From contig JBLIEU010000035.1 in the NCBI GenBank assembly GCA_047633195.1, positions 1 through 23,038 on the forward strand: a DNA stretch of 23,038 nt. The letters are read 5' to 3'. Each line of letters begins with the position of its first letter. Positions within the stretch are counted from its first letter, which is position 1. The notes beneath the pieces are model-generated. The model worked only from the letters and a program-made list of their open reading frames with translations. It did not search any database and had not been told where the DNA came from. Below, piece after piece: positions 16,601 to 23,038 of the stretch. A program made the position numbers and the translations under genes. Source of the stretch: JAKVAV01 sp047633195 (GTDB lineage: Bacteria > Bacteroidota > Bacteroidia > Flavobacteriales_D > Cryomorphaceae).

Positions 16601-16890
16601 GTAGAGGCATAATAAGTAGGAATACCAGGAGTGATTTGCTCAGGCTTATTCACGTAAGGAATGGAGTGAATAACTGGAGTTTCACAAGCCGCCACTGTTG
16701 CAGCCGTAACACTAAATCCTAAAAACTTAAGAAAGTCACGTCGATTAGTTGATGTCTTTGATAATTCAGTGTCTGACAAAAAATCGTCAACTGATTGCTC
16801 TGGGGCAAATTCGTTCTTACTATTCTGCATGAATTCTGGGTTCTCTTGAAGCTCTTCAAGCCCTACCCAGTATTTCTTATTCTTTGCCAT
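13690..16890 (-). CDS. actB: ACIII large iron-sulfur subunit ActB (molybdopterin-oxidoreductase-like, no cofactor)
   Basis: A 1066-residue subunit fusing a molybdopterin-oxidoreductase-like domain (about 75-790) to a four-cluster ferredoxin domain (about 800-1045). The N-terminus carries a twin-arginine motif NRRDFLKFLG (Arg50-51) and VAAC with Cys69 as possible lipidation site. Fe-S ligands are Cys813/816/819/823, Cys892/895/900/904, Cys924/930/934 and Cys982/985/1012/1016. In the third group CIGTRYC has Thr where a second Cys would be, as expected for the [3Fe-4S] cluster of ACIII. ActB carries electrons from quinol at ActC to the hemes. Its Mo-domain is a structural relic in this family. 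It lies 18 bases after actA and 15 before actC. The Tat signal means it is folded before export. Confidence 0.96.
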   Translation of the reverse strand: MAKNKKYWVGLEELQENPEFMQNSKNEFAPEQSVDDFLSDTELSKTSTNRRDFLKFLGFSVTAATVAACETPVIHSIPYVNKPEQITPGIPTYYASTYFDGVDYASIMVKTREGRPIHIKGNTEHGLNNGVLNARINSSVLSLYDGQRLQAPMIDGEVGEWSAVDAKVSKALQTVADKGGNISLLMGTNISPSSQRAIDNFKAKYGEDVVSVVSYDPVSLHGIRKANEMTFGKSMIPSYDFSKARTIVSFDADFMNNWLLHTEYVSQYAKNRKPTGDWMSKHFHYETSLSLTGSNADVRVPLKASDEGRALVALHNEIASKTGGSSVSVNTDNLPMNAIKMTADELASNKGRSLVISGSNDPDNQAVVNAINTLLGNYGNTISTTKEIFVSQGNDSDVVALVNDMQQGKVDVLLIGSTINPAYSLPNSDAFREGLSKVGTSVSFALWQDETATLCNVISPDNHYLESWNDFYPATGHYALAQPTIGKLYNTRQYQESILAWTGDTTEYREFIKGVWQEYMAGLGAEGLLFDDFWYNAVRNGSVDVQLPEMVQASELNMNAVFASARNAAKVKSVEGYEVIMYANTGIGDGAHSTNPWLQEMPDPISKVTWDNYIAMNPADAESMGFNMHLGQELPASTATVTVNGVSETLPVVPQPGQKKGTIGIALGYGRGANQENIGKAAYRTKQYGGYDMDDDGKKIPIGTNAYRFVDVVNGYMNYFVGGATIEAAGGVYPIATTQVQHTIMGRDSVLKETSLAVFKNESQDAYNKPHRLVVHEDGEMIKKDVDKIDLWADHPVEGVGHHWGMVIDLSTCIGCSACVTACHSENNVPVVGKDEVRRGRDMHWMRIDRYYSSNMSMEKGEEIGLGAIDTYREMEEPEYANPTTTFMPMMCQHCNHAPCETVCPVAATTHSNEGLNQMTYNRCIGTRYCANNCPFKVRRFNWFNYKAYDKFAEVNPSQDATARLVLNPDVTVRSRGVMEKCTMCIQRIQGGKLEAKMAGKPVQDEQITTACAEACPTNAITFGDRNDEGTRVKKAESDKRHYYALEEIGVRPSVSYQVKVRNTEV

Positions 16891-16908
16891 AAATCCCTTT
16901 ATCAGCTA

Positions 16909-18177
16909 TTAATAGTGACACTTGGCACATTCCCATCCACCCAATTCTTTGGCGGTGATGGTTCCATCCTCCAAGTACTTTTTAAGTTCTTCTTTACCGT
17001 TTTCCTTGAGGCGTTCATGGATTTCGTCGTAATATTCATTGCCCTCCATTTTTACCTCAGTTTCCATGTGACAATTGATGCACCAGCCCATAGTGAGAGG
17101 CGCAAATTGTCCAGCAACAGTGTAATCCTTTTGAATCTCTCCGTGACATTCCTGACACTCAATCTCTCCTACAACGTAGTGTTGAGCGTGATTGAAGTAG
17201 GCGTGATCAGGAAGATTGTGAACCTTCACCCATTTAATAGGCATCTCATCACCAGTGTATTCTTGGTTATCCTGATCCCAGCCAACTGCTTCGTATATCT
17301 TCATGATTTCAGCGGTGCCTTCATCACTTCTTCCTTGATTTATTCCCTTGTGGCAATTCATACAAATGTTGGCCGAAGGAATTCCTGCATGCTTACTTTT
17401 TAGAGCACCAGTGTGGCAATACACACAAGCTACGCCGTTCTCGCCAGCATGGAGCGTATGGTTAAATGCGATAGGTTGCTCTGGCGTGTAGCCTTGATAA
17501 ACCCCAATACCCATCAATGCCTCATAACCAGTTACAGCTAGATAAACAACGAATAGAATACCGAGAATCGAAACGAACAATTTATTTTTCCAAAGCCAGA
17601 TCTTCGCTTTTTGGGCAAAGGACATTTCTGCCGCCATTTCTAAGCCCTCTGCAGCTCGCATAGAGTTTTGAAGATTGTTCAATGACGTACGAACACTCCA
17701 TAAAGAAAAAATCAAAATAAGCAAAATGAACAATACAATGAGCAACCAAGTGGTATCGAGACCTGTCTCGGCGGGTGCATCTGCCACCTCATCACCACCA
17801 GTCGGAGCTTCTCTAACTGGAGGCTCCCAATTCTTCACGTAATCCAATATAGCCCTGATTTCCTCGTCGTTCACTGCCTGACCTGGCATTAAACCACCTT
17901 TCGGGAACCATTCATTGTAAAGATTCTTCACGTATGAATCTCCCGTTTCGAGCGCTGCATTCGGGTTTTTAATCCACAAATAAAGCAACTCCTCTTTTCC
18001 AGCCCAGCGCTCCTCAACTCCCTTTAGAGCAGGCCCCGTCATATTCTGGTCCACCTTGTGACAAGAAGAACAATTTGCTTTAAATAATTTCTCGCCATCT
18101 TGGGCAGAAACCTCTCCAACACCTAAAAAAGCCACTACAATGAGGGCCGATAAAAATATATTAAAAGATCTTCTCAT
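16909..18177 (-). CDS. actA: ACIII multiheme cytochrome ActA with N-terminal cytochrome c domain
   Basis: I start the gene at ATG 18177 because it gives a standard signal peptide (MRRSFNIFLSALIVVAFLG, cleavage after EVSA). Reading from 18240, or from the ATGs at 18198/18195, adds 21, 7 or 6 residues. The 422-residue product begins with a class I cytochrome c domain (CSSCH at 36-40, Met97 in GGLMPG). Two hydrophobic helices follow (about 143-161 and 201-218), then the ActA pentaheme part with CVYCH (251), CMNCH (272), CQECH (341), CINCH (366) and CAKCH (417). The last heme site is one residue from the C-terminus. In ACIII, ActA passes electrons from ActB to the outer cytochrome. It is the first gene of the operon, and a promoter-like element lies about 115 bases upstream. 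Confidence 0.94.
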   Translation of the reverse strand: MRRSFNIFLSALIVVAFLGVGEVSAQDGEKLFKANCSSCHKVDQNMTGPALKGVEERWAGKEELLYLWIKNPNAALETGDSYVKNLYNEWFPKGGLMPGQAVNDEEIRAILDYVKNWEPPVREAPTGGDEVADAPAETGLDTTWLLIVLFILLILIFSLWSVRTSLNNLQNSMRAAEGLEMAAEMSFAQKAKIWLWKNKLFVSILGILFVVYLAVTGYEALMGIGVYQGYTPEQPIAFNHTLHAGENGVACVYCHTGALKSKHAGIPSANICMNCHKGINQGRSDEGTAEIMKIYEAVGWDQDNQEYTGDEMPIKWVKVHNLPDHAYFNHAQHYVVGEIECQECHGEIQKDYTVAGQFAPLTMGWCINCHMETEVKMEGNEYYDEIHERLKENGKEELKKYLEDGTITAKELGGWECAKCHY

Positions 18178-18289
18178 CTTTTCTGAAAACTGCATCATCT
18201 CTACAATTGAGCTTAGATAAATAGCCGCAAATTTTTGCACGAAAATAAGACAAAGGAGTACCGATATCTTGATTATGTACTGAAATTGT

Positions 18290-18321
18290 CAAAGCTATAA
18301 ATAATTTAAAATGATTCTAAA
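18290..18321 (-). promoter_or_regulatory. Candidate promoter of the ACIII-cox operon
   Basis: On the - strand, TTTA at 18321-18318 (one mismatch to TTTG), a 20-base spacer and TAGCTTTG at 18297-18290 (exact fit to TAnnTTTG) match the Bacteroidota housekeeping promoter. It would give a leader of roughly 100 bases before actA. Confidence 0.6.
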
Positions 18322-18397
18322 TAAGCGCCTCTAATGTCAAATGTGACCTAAACAAGAACCTTTATATCTTGACTAAAATTGAATTGCGATAGATTGA

Positions 18398-18427
18398 GTT
18401 GAAAGGAAAATAATGGTCTTAAATTTG
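18398..18427 (+). promoter_or_regulatory. Candidate promoter of the SPOR-domain gene
   Basis: GTTG at 18398-18401, an 18-base spacer and TAAATTTG at 18420-18427 (exact TAnnTTTG) form a good Bacteroidota-type promoter. The -7 element ends only four bases before ATG 18432, so the transcript would be leaderless or nearly so, unless the ATG at 18444 is used. Confidence 0.6.
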
Positions 18428-18431
18428 CCCT

Positions 18432-18950
18432 ATGATTAAAAGAATGTCAAAAACTATTTTACTCCTATTTATTAATTTGCTTTTTTGGATTTCAACGATT
18501 CATGGCCAGGATGAAGATGCTCAATTAAATGAACGGGTTTATTCCAGAGATTACCACTCAAATAAGGATTCTTTGAAGCAACAGAATAGAATCGGTAAAA
18601 TAACGATCATCCAAGATGAACGAATTACAAAGCTCGACAACCTAAAAAGAGATTCTCCTGGGCTTCAAGATGGCTATCGCGTTCAAATATTCTTTGGCAA
18701 ACGTAAAGAAGCGTTAAACCAGAAAGCAAAATTCACCGAAAATTACCCCGAGATTCCTGCTTATATTTCCTATTTAGCTCCCAATTTCCGCCTGAGGCTG
18801 GGAGATTTCCGCACTCGAACAGAAGGAGAAAAACTCAAACATGAAATTGACTCTCACTATCCAGGATGTTATCTTGTTAAAGATAAAATAGAGTTGCCTT
18901 CCTTAGAAAAGGATGAACCATTACAAGAGGAAGATTCAAAAATGGACTAG
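18432..18950 (+). CDS. Secreted SPOR-domain protein
   Basis: A 172-residue protein with a signal peptide (hydrophobic 8-22, likely cleavage near HGQ at 25-26), a charged linker and a C-terminal SPOR fold at about 80-155. The SPOR stretches are GYRVQIFFGKRKEA, YLAPNFRLRLGDFRTRTEGEKL and YPGCYLVKDKIELP. SPOR domains bind denuded peptidoglycan glycans, often at division sites, so a periplasmic cell-wall role is likely. The start could be ATG 18432 or, after four residues, ATG 18444. It is transcribed divergently from actA and convergently with infB, overlapping infB by four bases at the stop codons. No terminator lies between them. SPOR assignment is strong; partner is unknown. Confidence 0.88.
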   Translation: MIKRMSKTILLLFINLLFWISTIHGQDEDAQLNERVYSRDYHSNKDSLKQQNRIGKITIIQDERITKLDNLKRDSPGLQDGYRVQIFFGKRKEALNQKAKFTENYPEIPAYISYLAPNFRLRLGDFRTRTEGEKLKHEIDSHYPGCYLVKDKIELPSLEKDEPLQEEDSKMD

Positions 18951-21751
18951 TCGGCGAGCGTTTGCTTCACTTCTACCTCTTCGTAAGCTTCAATGACATC
19001 GCCTTCCTGAATATCGTTGAACTTGTTCACGTTCAAACCACATTCGTAGCCTTTGGTCACTTCTTTGACTTCATCCTTGAATCGCTTCAAGCTTCCCAGT
19101 TCTCCGCTGTATACCACAATTCCATCTCGAATTACGCGGATCAAATTGTTTCGACTCAGCTTTCCGTCGGTCACGAAGCAACCTGCAACGGTCCCAATTT
19201 TTGAGATTCTGAATGTTTCTCGTATTTCGGCATTTCCAACGATCTTCTCTTCGATCTTGGCCGAGAGCATACCCTCCATGGCATCCTTGATCTCCTCGAT
19301 CGCGGCGTAGATAACGGAGTAGATTTTGATTTGAATCTCTTCTTTCTCTGCAATTCGCCTTGCACCGCTCGATGGACGTACTTGGAAGCCGACGATAATC
19401 GCATCAGATGCTGTCGCCAAAAGAACGTCGCTTTCGGTAATCTGACCCACAGCTTTATGAATCACATTTACCTGAATCTTATCGGTAGAAAGTTTTTGTA
19501 GCGAATCGCTCAATGCTTCTACAGAACCGTCCACGTCACCTTTAATGATCACGTTAAGTTCCTTAAAGTCTCCTATCGCAATTCGACGACCAATTTCATC
19601 GAGAGTGATGTGCTTATGAGTACGAACACCTTGCTCACGCAACAATTGCTCGCGTCTTGTAGCAATATTTCGCGCCTCACGTTCGTCTTCCATTACATGG
19701 AATCGGTCACCCGCATTCGGGGCACCGCTCAATCCAAGCATGGATACTGGAGCTGAGGGTCCAGCTTCTTTGATGCTTAGGTGACGCTCGTTCATCATGG
19801 CCTTTACACGTCCTGTGTATTGACCAGCCAAAACAACATCGCCAACTTTCATGGTTCCAGCTTCAACGAGCAAAGTGGTTACATAACCTCTTCCCTTATC
19901 AAGAGTAGATTCAATTACAGTACCAATGGCTCTCTTATTGGGATTGGCCTTGAGGTCCAAGAGTTCTGCTTCGAGGAGAACCTTGTCGAGAAGTTCGTCA
20001 ATATTGGTTCCCTTCTTGGCTGAAATGTCTTGACTTTGGTATTTACCACCCCAGTCTTCGACCAAAATATTCATCTGCGCCAGTTGTTCCTTGAGTTTCT
20101 CAGGGTTGGCATCTTGCTTATCAATCTTGTTAAAAGCGAAAATCATTGGGATACCCGCGGCTTGTGCGTGATTAATGGCCTCTTTTGTTTGAGGCATCAC
20201 GTCATCATCAGCAGCTATTACGATAATGGCCAAGTCGGTGACCTGAGCCCCTCGAGCACGCATGGCGGTAAACGCCTCGTGACCTGGAGTATCAAGGAAT
20301 GTAATTTTCTTCCCCTCACCTATTTCAACGCTGTAAGCTCCAATGTGCTGAGTAATTCCTCCAGCCTCACCAGCTATTACGTTCTCTTTACGAATGTAAT
20401 CGAGCAACGACGTCTTACCGTGATCTACGTGTCCCATAACGGTAACGATAGGTGCACGCATTTCGAGATCTTCGGCCTTATCCTCCTCCATCTCAATGGA
20501 CTCCTGAATGTCGGCAGAGGTAAATTCAACATCGTAAGAAAATTCCTCGGCAATGACGGTCAAGGTTTCAGCATCGAGACGCTGATTGATCGAGGCCATG
20601 ATTCCCAATGACATGCAGGCTGAGATAACCTCGTTAGAACTTACATCCATCATTGAAGCCAAATCGGCTACGGTCACGAACTCTGTAAGTTTTAGAAGTT
20701 TCGACTCTTCTTGCTCTTGCTGAAGTTTCTCTTCGGCACGCGTTCGGTGCTCATCTCTCTTGAGTCTTCTGTTCTTAGCTCCTTTGTTCTTTCCAGATCC
20801 ACCTTGCAGTTTTGCAAGTGTCTCTTTCAACTCTCTATCAATATCGGCTTGACTCACCTCGCGGCGATCGCCAGCTCTTTTGGGTTTTGCTTTGTTCGCA
20901 ACGGGCTTGCTTACATCAACCTTATCCGGGCGCAGACGCTTTCTTTTTCTTCTACCTTTTTGGGTATCCTTGTCAGGGTCAGTGCTGATAACTGGCTTTT
21001 TCTTCGGTCTTCTTTCAGGAAGATCGATCTTACCAATTACAGTGGGCGCAGCAAGCTTCTGGACATTCGTACGAATGGTATTGTCTTCTTCTTTTTGTGC
21101 CTTTGCTTTCTTCTCTGCTTCTGCTTTCTCTGCGGCTGTAAGTTCTACAGGCTTCACTTCTTCTGCTACAGGTGGTGCAGCTTCTGCTTTCCCCTCTTTT
21201 GAATCTACAGAAACCTCAGCTACAGGCTCTTCTTTCTTAACTTCGACTTGATTATCAACCTTTTCCTCGACTTTAACTTCTACTTTGGCTTCAACCTTCT
21301 CTTCTATTTTCTCCTCTACTTTCTCTTCTTTCTTAGGGGGCGCAACTTCTTGCTTCTTGTCCTTATTCAGGTCAATTTTACCAACCACTGAAACTCCTGG
21401 CTTCGCTTTTACTTCGGTCTTAAAAATATCATCAGTAGAACCTTGCACATTTTTAATGAGCAGCTCTTCTTTATCTTCTTCCCTTTCTTTGTGCTCTACT
21501 CTCTCTCTCTCTAGGGTAACAGTCTCCTTATTGGCCGTGACCTTTCCAGCAGTCTTAGCTTTCTCCTTAAGTTGCTTTGAGTCTTGAAATTCATTCACTA
21601 GAATTTCATAGGCAGCAGGCTCAATTTTAGCATTGGGCTTGCTCTCTATCTGAAAACCTTTGTCCGCTAAGGTGTCAACAATGGTTTGAATTCCAACGTT
21701 AAATTCCTTGGCGGCTTTACTTAGTCGTACCGATGCTTTGCGTATTGGCAT
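18947..21751 (-). CDS. infB: Translation initiation factor IF-2
   Basis: IF-2 is the GTPase that recruits initiator tRNA to the 30S subunit. The 934-residue protein has an N-terminal IF2N-like helix domain (1-55), a long Lys/Glu-rich and Arg-rich linker (about 60-345), then a second IF2N segment (about 352-405). The GTPase domain has G1 GHVDHGKT (440-447), Thr467 in GGITQHIGA, G3 DTPG (487-490) and G4 NKID (541-544). Domains II, III and the tRNA-binding C-terminal domain complete it. The linker carries VVGKIDL (122-128) and VIGKIDL (238-244). The protein is about as long as other Bacteroidota IF-2s. It starts 49 bases after nusA and is probably cotranscribed. Its stop overlaps that of the SPOR gene. 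Confidence 0.98.
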   Translation of the reverse strand: MPIRKASVRLSKAAKEFNVGIQTIVDTLADKGFQIESKPNAKIEPAAYEILVNEFQDSKQLKEKAKTAGKVTANKETVTLERERVEHKEREEDKEELLIKNVQGSTDDIFKTEVKAKPGVSVVGKIDLNKDKKQEVAPPKKEEKVEEKIEEKVEAKVEVKVEEKVDNQVEVKKEEPVAEVSVDSKEGKAEAAPPVAEEVKPVELTAAEKAEAEKKAKAQKEEDNTIRTNVQKLAAPTVIGKIDLPERRPKKKPVISTDPDKDTQKGRRKRKRLRPDKVDVSKPVANKAKPKRAGDRREVSQADIDRELKETLAKLQGGSGKNKGAKNRRLKRDEHRTRAEEKLQQEQEESKLLKLTEFVTVADLASMMDVSSNEVISACMSLGIMASINQRLDAETLTVIAEEFSYDVEFTSADIQESIEMEEDKAEDLEMRAPIVTVMGHVDHGKTSLLDYIRKENVIAGEAGGITQHIGAYSVEIGEGKKITFLDTPGHEAFTAMRARGAQVTDLAIIVIAADDDVMPQTKEAINHAQAAGIPMIFAFNKIDKQDANPEKLKEQLAQMNILVEDWGGKYQSQDISAKKGTNIDELLDKVLLEAELLDLKANPNKRAIGTVIESTLDKGRGYVTTLLVEAGTMKVGDVVLAGQYTGRVKAMMNERHLSIKEAGPSAPVSMLGLSGAPNAGDRFHVMEDEREARNIATRREQLLREQGVRTHKHITLDEIGRRIAIGDFKELNVIIKGDVDGSVEALSDSLQKLSTDKIQVNVIHKAVGQITESDVLLATASDAIIVGFQVRPSSGARRIAEKEEIQIKIYSVIYAAIEEIKDAMEGMLSAKIEEKIVGNAEIRETFRISKIGTVAGCFVTDGKLSRNNLIRVIRDGIVVYSGELGSLKRFKDEVKEVTKGYECGLNVNKFNDIQEGDVIEAYEEVEVKQTLAD
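21236..21328 (-). repeat. Low-complexity EEKV-type repeat within infB
   Basis: Residues 142-172 of IF-2 repeat a four-residue unit of the form E-x-K-V/I (EEKVEEKIEEKVEAKVEVKV). This gives an imperfect 12-base tandem repeat in the DNA. Such stretches are common in the IF-2 linker and may vary in length between strains. Confidence 0.75.
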
Positions 21752-21800
21752 ATAAAATTATCGGGGTTTCTGCGAAGTTAAAAAAAAGCGCTATTAGGCT

Positions 21801-23030
21801 CTAATCTAATTCTTCGCTCAAAATTTTCATTATTTCTTTGACGGTTTCTTCTTCCAGGTCAGATCTCTTCACCAACTCCTCGGGAGCAAGATCCAGCACA
21901 GCTCTCGCGGTATCCAAACCAACCTTCTTCAATTCGTCGATGATCCAGCTGTCAATTTCATCTGCAAACTCTTCCAAATCTACATCTTCATCTTCTCCTT
22001 CAGAGTCGCGATAAACGTCAATTTCAAAACCTGTCAGCTTTCCAGCCAACTTAATATTATGACCTCCCTTACCGATGGCAAGTGAGACTTGATCTGGCTT
22101 TAAGAATACTTCAGCTTTCCGTCCATCTATTTTGATGCTAGTAATCTTGGCAGGGCTCAATGAGCGCTGAATGAGCAATTGATCATTCGCGGTGTAGTTG
22201 ATCACATCGATATTCTCGTTTTTCAATTCACGAACAATACTGTGAATTCTAGAACCTTTCATACCCACACAAGCTCCTACAGGATCAATGCGGTCATCGT
22301 AAGATTCAACGGCAACTTTGGCTCTTTCTCCAGGAACACGTACAATCTTCTTAATGGTAATCAATCCATCAAAAACTTCGGGAACCTCCATTTCAAAGAG
22401 CCTCTCCAAGAATTCAGAGGCCGTTCTCGATAAGATAACCACTGGATTGTTGTTGCGCATCTCAACTTTGGCAACAACGGCTCTAACCGTGTCTCCTTTT
22501 TTGAAATAATCGCTAGGAATTTGCTCCGACTTGGGTAAGATCAATTCATTTCCCTCATCATCAAGCAAAAGAATTTCACGTTTCCAAACTTGGTAAACCT
22601 CACCTGCTATGATTTCGCCAACTCTTGCGATGTACTTATTATATAGACTATCTTTTTCGAGTTCAATAATCTTTGAAACAAGATTTTGACGCATCGATAA
22701 TATGGATCTTCTGCCGAAGTGATCCAACTTGATTTCTTCCGTAGCCTCTTCACCTACTTCAAAATCAGGTTCAATCTTTACGGCGTGAGAAATAGCTATT
22801 TGTGCATTCTCATCTTCCACCTCACCGTCTTGAACGATCTCGCGGTTACGCCAAATTTCCAAGTCACCCTCATCTGGGTTTATGATGATGTCGAAGTTAT
22901 CATCCGTCCCGTGTTTCTTGATGAGCATATTTCGGAAGACATCTTCCAAAATGCGCATCATCGTTTCACGATCGATGTTTTTAAACTCTTTGAACTCGGT
23001 GAACGAGTCGAACAAATTTACATTGCTCAT
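21801..23030 (-). CDS. nusA: Transcription termination/antitermination factor NusA
   Basis: NusA binds RNA polymerase and nascent RNA, and modulates pausing and termination. The 409-residue protein is complete: ATG at 23030, with 8 bases left to the window edge. It has the polymerase-binding N-domain (1-125), an S1 domain (about 130-200), KH1 with GMKG (256-259) and KH2 with GKGG (320-323). An acidic stretch follows (344-358), then a helix-hairpin-helix-like C-terminal segment (360-409, KKVGLDTARAVLDLAPEEL). There is one short C-terminal segment rather than the two acidic repeats of the gammaproteobacterial form, as is usual outside Proteobacteria. It precedes infB, the classical order; rimP would be expected just outside the window, but cannot be seen. 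Confidence 0.97.
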   Translation of the reverse strand: MSNVNLFDSFTEFKEFKNIDRETMMRILEDVFRNMLIKKHGTDDNFDIIINPDEGDLEIWRNREIVQDGEVEDENAQIAISHAVKIEPDFEVGEEATEEIKLDHFGRRSILSMRQNLVSKIIELEKDSLYNKYIARVGEIIAGEVYQVWKREILLLDDEGNELILPKSEQIPSDYFKKGDTVRAVVAKVEMRNNNPVVILSRTASEFLERLFEMEVPEVFDGLITIKKIVRVPGERAKVAVESYDDRIDPVGACVGMKGSRIHSIVRELKNENIDVINYTANDQLLIQRSLSPAKITSIKIDGRKAEVFLKPDQVSLAIGKGGHNIKLAGKLTGFEIDVYRDSEGEDEDVDLEEFADEIDSWIIDELKKVGLDTARAVLDLAPEELVKRSDLEEETVKEIMKILSEELD

Positions 23031-23038
23031 GTGCTGTT

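Larger units (their letters stand above)
18178..18431. other. Divergent control region between actA and the SPOR gene
   Basis: This is the longest gene-free stretch in the window (254 bases with the actA start chosen here) and is AT-rich. It holds one promoter-like element for each direction and an imperfect short palindrome (GCAAA, TT, TTTGC) at 18227-18238 in the presumed actA leader. I see no tRNA or riboswitch-like structure. Confidence 0.7.

Noticed and set aside
16795..17403. 202-residue open frame antisense to actA and the start of actB
   Set aside because: Hydrophobic and Phe/Leu-rich only because it is the reverse reading of heme-protein codons; the sense genes are certain.
18227..18238. 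Short palindrome GCAAA-TT-TTTGC in the actA leader as operator
   Set aside because: Arms of five AT-rich bases occur easily by chance; no known regulator site fits.
20030..20611. 193-residue open frame antisense to infB
   Set aside because: It lies wholly inside the infB GTPase region, has no family features and follows from codon bias on the opposite strand.
21780..21815. T-run with small stem between nusA and infB as a terminator
   Set aside because: The stem (ATTAG/CTAAT) is AT-only and six bases away from the T-run; cotranscription is more likely.
1..23038. tRNA, rRNA, CRISPR, insertion sequence, toxin-antitoxin or phage defence genes
   Set aside because: I looked for cloverleaf-like runs, direct-repeat spacers, transposase motifs and terminal inverted repeats and saw none; the region reads as conserved core chromosome.

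Overview
The window looks like core chromosome of a Bacteroidota bacterium, probably of the flavobacterial/cryomorphid side. The evidence is a type IX secretion (T9SS) C-terminal sorting domain, Omp28-type and DUF6029-type envelope proteins, a PorT-like barrel, a complete alternative complex III (ACIII) operon joined to an aa3-type oxidase, and promoter-like elements of the Bacteroidota type (TTTG about 20 bases upstream of TAnnTTTG). I see no tRNA, rRNA, CRISPR array, insertion sequence, phage gene or assignable att site. Coding density is very high and no gene-free stretch exceeds about 255 bases.

Left part (1-5640, + strand). The 3' part of a T9SS-exported Omp28-like protein ends in a strong intrinsic terminator. 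It is followed by four tightly packed genes: a TlpA-like thioredoxin, a DUF6029-type outer-membrane beta-barrel, an Omp28-like lipoprotein with a CxxC motif, and a small PorT-like barrel. The last three junctions are 11 nt, a 1-nt overlap and a 4-nt overlap, so this is almost certainly one operon. Three thioredoxin-fold envelope proteins with two outer-membrane barrels look like one functional module with no assigned job; this is the best candidate here for something undescribed. A small unrecognised ORF (5437-5637) follows.

Middle part (5652-18177, - strand). Reading in the direction of transcription, the order is actA-actB-actC-actD-actE-actF-coxB-coxA, then a terminator, then ruvB. ACIII oxidises menaquinol and passes electrons through its hemes and/or cytochrome c to the cytochrome aa3 oxidase encoded by the last two genes of the same unit. 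ActA carries an extra N-terminal c-type cytochrome domain. Oxidase subunits III and IV are not in this window.

Right part (18178-23038). A divergent promoter region separates actA from a secreted SPOR-domain gene on the + strand. That gene runs tail-to-tail into infB, and both stop codons lie within one CTAG. infB follows complete nusA, the usual nusA-infB translation/transcription order; the window ends 8 bases upstream of nusA. From memory, the order nusA-infB-SPOR-ACIII-cox-ruvB is commonly seen in flavobacteria, so the right two thirds is conserved core rather than accessory DNA.
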